A stretch of DNA of 64,000 bases from Rhynochetos jubatus. Its lineage: Eukaryota > Chordata > Aves > Eurypygiformes > Rhynochetidae. The notes below the pieces were generated by a model, which was not told where the DNA came from, did no database searches, and saw nothing but the letters and a program-made list of their open reading frames with translations. Where the stretch lies: contig CM050649.1 of assembly GCA_027574665.1 (NCBI GenBank), positions 64,198,150 to 64,262,149 on the forward strand, read 5' to 3'. A program made the translations under genes and the position numbers. Below, piece after piece: positions 53,801 to 59,800 of the stretch (its first letter is position 1; the number at the start of each line of letters is the position of its first letter).

Positions 53801-56800
53801 TTTGAAGACTGTGAAATGCTTTCCAACGTTATGCTAGATTTTGAAACATTATTGAAGATTAGCAGCAAATAAAAGCAATAGTGTTGTTATTTTATGAACT
53901 TTGGATACGAATTAGTGTTGATTGTTTAACTTGAGCCTCTCTCTTCTGTCAGGATGGACCCCCTCCAGGTTTGGGTCGTGTGATTGGAGAATTGGGAGAA
54001 GATGGCTGGATTAGAGTCCAGTGGGACACTGGAAGTACAAATTCTTACAGAATGGGGAAGGAGGGAAAATATGATCTCAAACTAGCTGAGCCGCCACCAG
54101 CAACACAGCCCACAACAGAGGATTCAGACACTGAGGATGATTCCGGTAAACCCCCCCCCCCTTTTTTTTTTTAAAAAATAAAAGTGGAGGCTGGGTATTA
54201 GTTGAGTTCCAAAATTGATATCTTAAATATATAAAAGCTTCTTTCAAAGGAGTAAATGCTTCATCAAAGCAGTATTAGGCAAACGGTTGGACTTGGTGGT
54301 CTTTAAGGTCTTTTCCAACCTAAAAGATTCTGTGATTCTGTGAAAGTGTACATTTCTGACCAGAATTTTTCTTTCTAGCTTTACTGTGAGAAGGGAGGCT
54401 AGAAAGGGTGGTATCAATCACATTTGTTGCATATTCATGGACCCAAGAAAACAGTATTATCCAACTGAAGTAGTTTAAGTTACAAGTGTCGGGAAGTACA
54501 CATTTTAACGTATGTTAATGCCATTCTAAAGTTTTTTAGAATGTTTTTTGGTTTAGAGTGTTTTTTGTATGGCCTAATTATACATATAGTCACACTGCTT
54601 CCCTATTCTTGACACTTCATTTGGAATTTCTTTTAAGTTGTGTACTGCTAGAGAATAACTTGAAAATATCTGTGCAAAATATCTGGTTTATACGCTGCTC
54701 TTCCAGTTGGAAATAAGTAATCTTCTTCCTGTCAAATCATCTTAGAGAAAATATTTACTTAAAACAAATTTCTCACATTGGGTCTGTTTCAGAAGTCTTC
54801 ATGAAATAGGTAAGCTCGATATCACTGTATTCTTTTGGCTTTTGTGTCTCCCTCCAGAAGGAGAACAAGTTGAAAGGAATCTCCACCCTACTTCCATGAT
54901 GCTGACAAGTACCGTGAACCTGTTGCAGACGCTGTGTCTCTCTGCTGGCGTCCATGCTGAAGTCATGCAAACTGATGCTACTAGGACTTTGTGTGGTCTA
55001 CTCCGTATGCTTGTGGAGAGCGGAACAATAGATAAATCGGGTATATTTTATAGAAACCGTCTGATTCAGCTGTGTGCTTCTGTTTTGTGCTTTGTTGTCT
55101 TGTAACTTCGTAAATCTTTTGTTACTAGTTTTTAATCCTTTAAGGCCGCAGACTAGAAAATGCGTTTTCAGGGCTTTTAAAACCTTAATTGTTAGCAAAA
55201 GCAATGTAAGTGATCTTGAGCATTCTTAGAACATAAGCAGTAAAAGCAGGAGTAATGCATGTATGGTATGGCTTACGGTCTGATTAGCATAGACTATGGA
55301 TTTCGTAGCAGTCATTTTCTGTTGGGGGAGAACAGTATGACTGGGTTTGTCGTATTCCTTTCCATAGCTTCTTGGTTATTTCAAAATTAATGCTCTCAAC
55401 TACTTTGAAATGAGGAAATATTATGAGGGTTGTTTTAAAGGCATATTTAATGAAATTAATTACAGGCTCTAAAATCGAAGTTAATAGTTCATATAAAGAT
55501 AGTGGAGTAGGTCAGTGTTACAATTTCTCCAAAAAAGGCCCTTGCGGTATATAGAGAATTATGTAGCTGGCGGAAAAGTCAACTGTTATATGTATATATC
55601 TTTTTGTTTTTAGCTTCCTTGCCAAATAAATTAGTTTATAAAGAACAGCATAGGAGTTGGTGCACGTTGGGATTCATTCGAAGTATAGCACTCATGCCTC
55701 AGATGTGCAGCACTCTTAGTACATCTCAGTGGATTACTTTGCTAATGAAAATTGTTGAGGGCCATGAATCTTTCACTGCTGCTTCACTACAGAGACAGGT
55801 AATGTGTATATTTCCAAATTACTTTGAAAGGCAATGAATTTAGTAGACTGAACAAAAAAAAAAGTGTATTTTAAAAAACAAATGGGAAATGTCCTTAAGT
55901 CAAATTTTCATTAATTGGAAAAAAGACACTGTATCTTACTATATTTAGGATTCTTTGTTTTAAATATATGCCTGTAAGTTTTTAAGCCTTCAGGGCACTA
56001 CATTCCTTTGCTCTGTTGAAAGCCTGAAAGGTGTGTATGGATGAGAAGCCTAAATGGTGTTCCAAAAAGGAATTTCAGAAATTCCTGTATGTTTCCTAGA
56101 AGTTGAATAAAGGGAAAAGAATAACGAAAAGATGGTTAGGGAAAATGTGCAATTTCATTTTGAAGTTATCAAATTGTGTATTATCTATTGTCCTTCCTTC
56201 CACAGTAAACGGTCATTACAGTTTTAATTACAATCTCTCTTAAGAAGCTGCATCTTTTATCTTATTTTGTTATTGTATGTCCCTTGTCCTCTCTGCCCTT
56301 TTCTTTTTTACTTCTTTCTATTTTATTTCCTTAGCATCTTCGTAGTGCCTTTTTCATAAGATTGAAAAGCAGCCTTACTGTGGAATAACTCTTCCAAGTT
56401 GTAAGGCTCGAGAATCAAAAGATGATCTTAATCTTTTTCTTGATAAGGCATCAACATTTTTTTAACTGAAGCCTTCTATCATAAAGGCTTGTGCATTTTT
56501 GTGTGATCTTCCAGAAAATTCTTGCCAGTATTTTTAATATGATGAGGCTTCTGCCATCATCCAGGACGTAGTCCATTAGTCGTCTGTGATATTCAGGCAA
56601 TACTTGAGATAAATGAGCACACCTCATGTACCAGGGTATAACTTAACAGGAAAAAGATGAGGCTTTGAAGTTTTAGAAAGAAGTGTTATTGATAGAGGTT
56701 TATAAGAAGGGAGATCTCCTCACTGTTACTGGTCACTTGTATTGTATTGGTCTTCTGGGAAAAGATGAGGAAACCAAAACCTTGATACTCCCATTCAGAA

Positions 56801-59800
56801 TGTGCACCCCCATCTGCTCTCTGATAACTGCAGCTCTGCGCCTTCCCGTGTTCTTCGTCAGTCCTGCACTGAGTGTCTATGTTTAGAGATGCCAGCCTGT
56901 TCCTTCTGTATTCTGTTGGAGGCCTTCGTTTCACAGTAACCACTTTTGGGTGTCACTGTGGTTTTTTGCATTCTTATATCATTCAACTTTATATCTCATG
57001 ATTTTTAACTCTTATACCTTCATTGCAGAACACTTGGAATCTTTCATTCTGAAATACATCTTAGGACTGAGCCTGGAATTTGAATAAGCCTTCCCATTTT
57101 GTATTCCTATTTTTCCTGTGTGTATTAGTCATTTACGTTGTTTCCCAGTGTGTGTTTATCTCATCCTGAGTTGAAGAGGTTGGATTCAGTGGTATAATGT
57201 GCCAATAAAATTGTTACTGACTTTGAACCGGCACAACTTCTTTTAAAATACTCCTTAGCAAACTGAACAGATGATCAGGGGCTCTATAATTTCCACAGCT
57301 GGAAAGGAATCAGCATTATAGAATGAACTTCCAAGGAAGGCTAACTTTTAAAACGTCTTTCTTTTGTACTTAATATGTTTGATGATTTCTTTAATGTTTG
57401 ATGACTTAGAATGGACTTACAGTGTTTCTGTTCTGTTTTTAGATCCTTGCTGTACATTTATTGAAAGCAGTACTTCCATCGTGGGATAAAAATGAAAGGT
57501 CGAGAGACATGAAATTTCTTGTGGAAAAACTGTTTGGATTTTTAGGCAGCCTGCTTAGTACCTGTTCTTCAGATATCCCGCTACTCAGAGGTAGAGGAAT
57601 TGTCCCTCAGTGGATTATTTTTTTGTGTAGAAAATGTGTGAGTTGAATGGATAACTGTTGTGCAATTGCTTTGTCTTTCCAGAATCTACTCTGAGAAGGA
57701 GAAAGGCCAGGCCCCAAGCATCTCTAACTGCCACTCACAGTAGTACTTTAGCAGAAGAGATAGTGGCACTGCTGAGGACGCTCCATTCGCTCAGCCAGTG
57801 GAATGGACTCATAAACAAGTACATCAACTCTCAGCTAACCTCCATCACCCACATCTTTGCAGGAAAACAGTCAGAAGGGGTAGTTCCCACGTTTTAAAAT
57901 AAGCTCATTTTTATAGCAATTTTTTTTAAATTATAAATATGAAATGTTTGAAACAATATTAAGCTAAATTTTGAAACCATTTTTATATTTATATATTTGT
58001 ATTTATGTGTTGTAATTTTTAAAATGAAGTATGTATGATTAACTTTGTATTTTAATGCAGATACAAGTACATGTTTTCTCCCTACAGTTAGTTTTGATGT
58101 TCTTTTTTAGGCTGTGTTGGATGACTACTTTCCTGACACTGAGAATCCAGAGGTGGGAGGCCTAATGGCAGTGTTGGCAGTGATTGGTGGCATAGACAGT
58201 CGCTTGAGACTGGGTGGACAAGTAATTCATGATGAATTTGGAGAAGGCACAGTGACACGCATCACCCCAAAAGGGAAAATCACTGTACAGTTCTATGACA
58301 TGCGAACATGTAGAGTGTGCCCTCTGAATCAGCTAAAACCAGTAAGTTCATTTTCTTGAGCCTTTCCTACAGGGAAAGGCGTGGTTAAAGACTCTGACGT
58401 GCAAAGAAAATATTTGTTTTTCATTGGATAAATACATTGATGTTTAACAGACACAATGCTCTGAATGCAAATCCAAGGTGGCACTCATACAAACCTCTAC
58501 AGGGCCTTTAATACCTGTCCTCATTTGCTGAGGAGGTGAAAGAAAGGATTTGAGCTGAAGTCCTTTGACTTGAGCTAATATCCCAAGTCATGACAACAGG
58601 ATTTATAGGTCTTAGGTGAGAGGAGCTTATTTCATTGTACTGAACTTTGATTTGTTAAGTAATGTGCAAAGTCTTGGGTGTTTTCATTTGAATTTTCATC
58701 TCAAGTAGGTTAATATTGTTTTAATGAAAGCACAGTTGAAGTGCCTGGTCTGCTTCAGGGACTGCAGTTCTTCCTTGTTCTGACTGTCTTGCTTTTTCAC
58801 CGAGTAGACCTGCAATTGCGTGGTACAAATACAGACTTAGGAGCTTTGTAGGCAATATAAATCCTCTCCAGTTGTTTCTGGTCAAGAGCAGTAAGACAAA
58901 TGCTACTTTTTTCTCTTCTTCAGTTAATAACCATTGAAACTTTTGAATGATTTTGTAAAATTTTGGAAAACATCTGAATTTTTGTTTGTTTGTTTGTTTT
59001 GTGTGGTTCTTCCCCCGCTGTCTAGCTTCCAGTTGTGGCTTTTAATGTGAACAACTTGCCCTTCACTGAACCTATGCTATCCATTTGGGCTCAACTAGTA
59101 AATCTGGCTGGAAGTAAAATAGAAAAACAAAGAATGAAGTCTCCCAATCAGGGTCTTTCAGGTATAGCTGGGTGTTTATTTTTGGTTTTGTTTTGTTTTG
59201 AAATAGCCCTCTGGAAGAAATACTGGTAACAGCAAATGTACATAAGAAAAAGGGTTTTCTGGAACCTTACTTTTTTTTCTAAGTCAACACTGATTAAGTA
59301 GTGTGAGACAAGTTTAGCTATTGAGATTGATTGCTTTGCACTGTAAGTGGAGTACCATTTTTACTTTGGTGAGAAAATGTAAATAAGGTTTGGGTCTGGA
59401 CTTTCTGTATTGAATTGTTTATAGTACTGAATGCATATAACATTTTAACTGCACTTACTGTGCAGCTGTAGCAGCTGTTTGATTGTCCAAGGCGTGAAAA
59501 GTAGCAAGATGATGTTTCTGATATCATGGGTTGTAGAAAACGTGCAGACTTTTTATCCAGGTGCTGTTCAGACTACCCCACGTCATCAGTATTTCACAAG
59601 CTTCCACATAGTGAGTTAAGATGTAAACTGATTTTTGCACTGAGGTGGTATGAATGATAGCCTTTCTTCTCTAATATGAGAAATTCCTAGTGCTAATAGC
59701 TGCTTAATATTTCTGATAGGTCAAGTGGATTTGGATCTCCTGCGATGCCAGCAGTTAAAGCTGTACATACTGAAAGCAGGCCGAGCTCTGCTTTCTCACC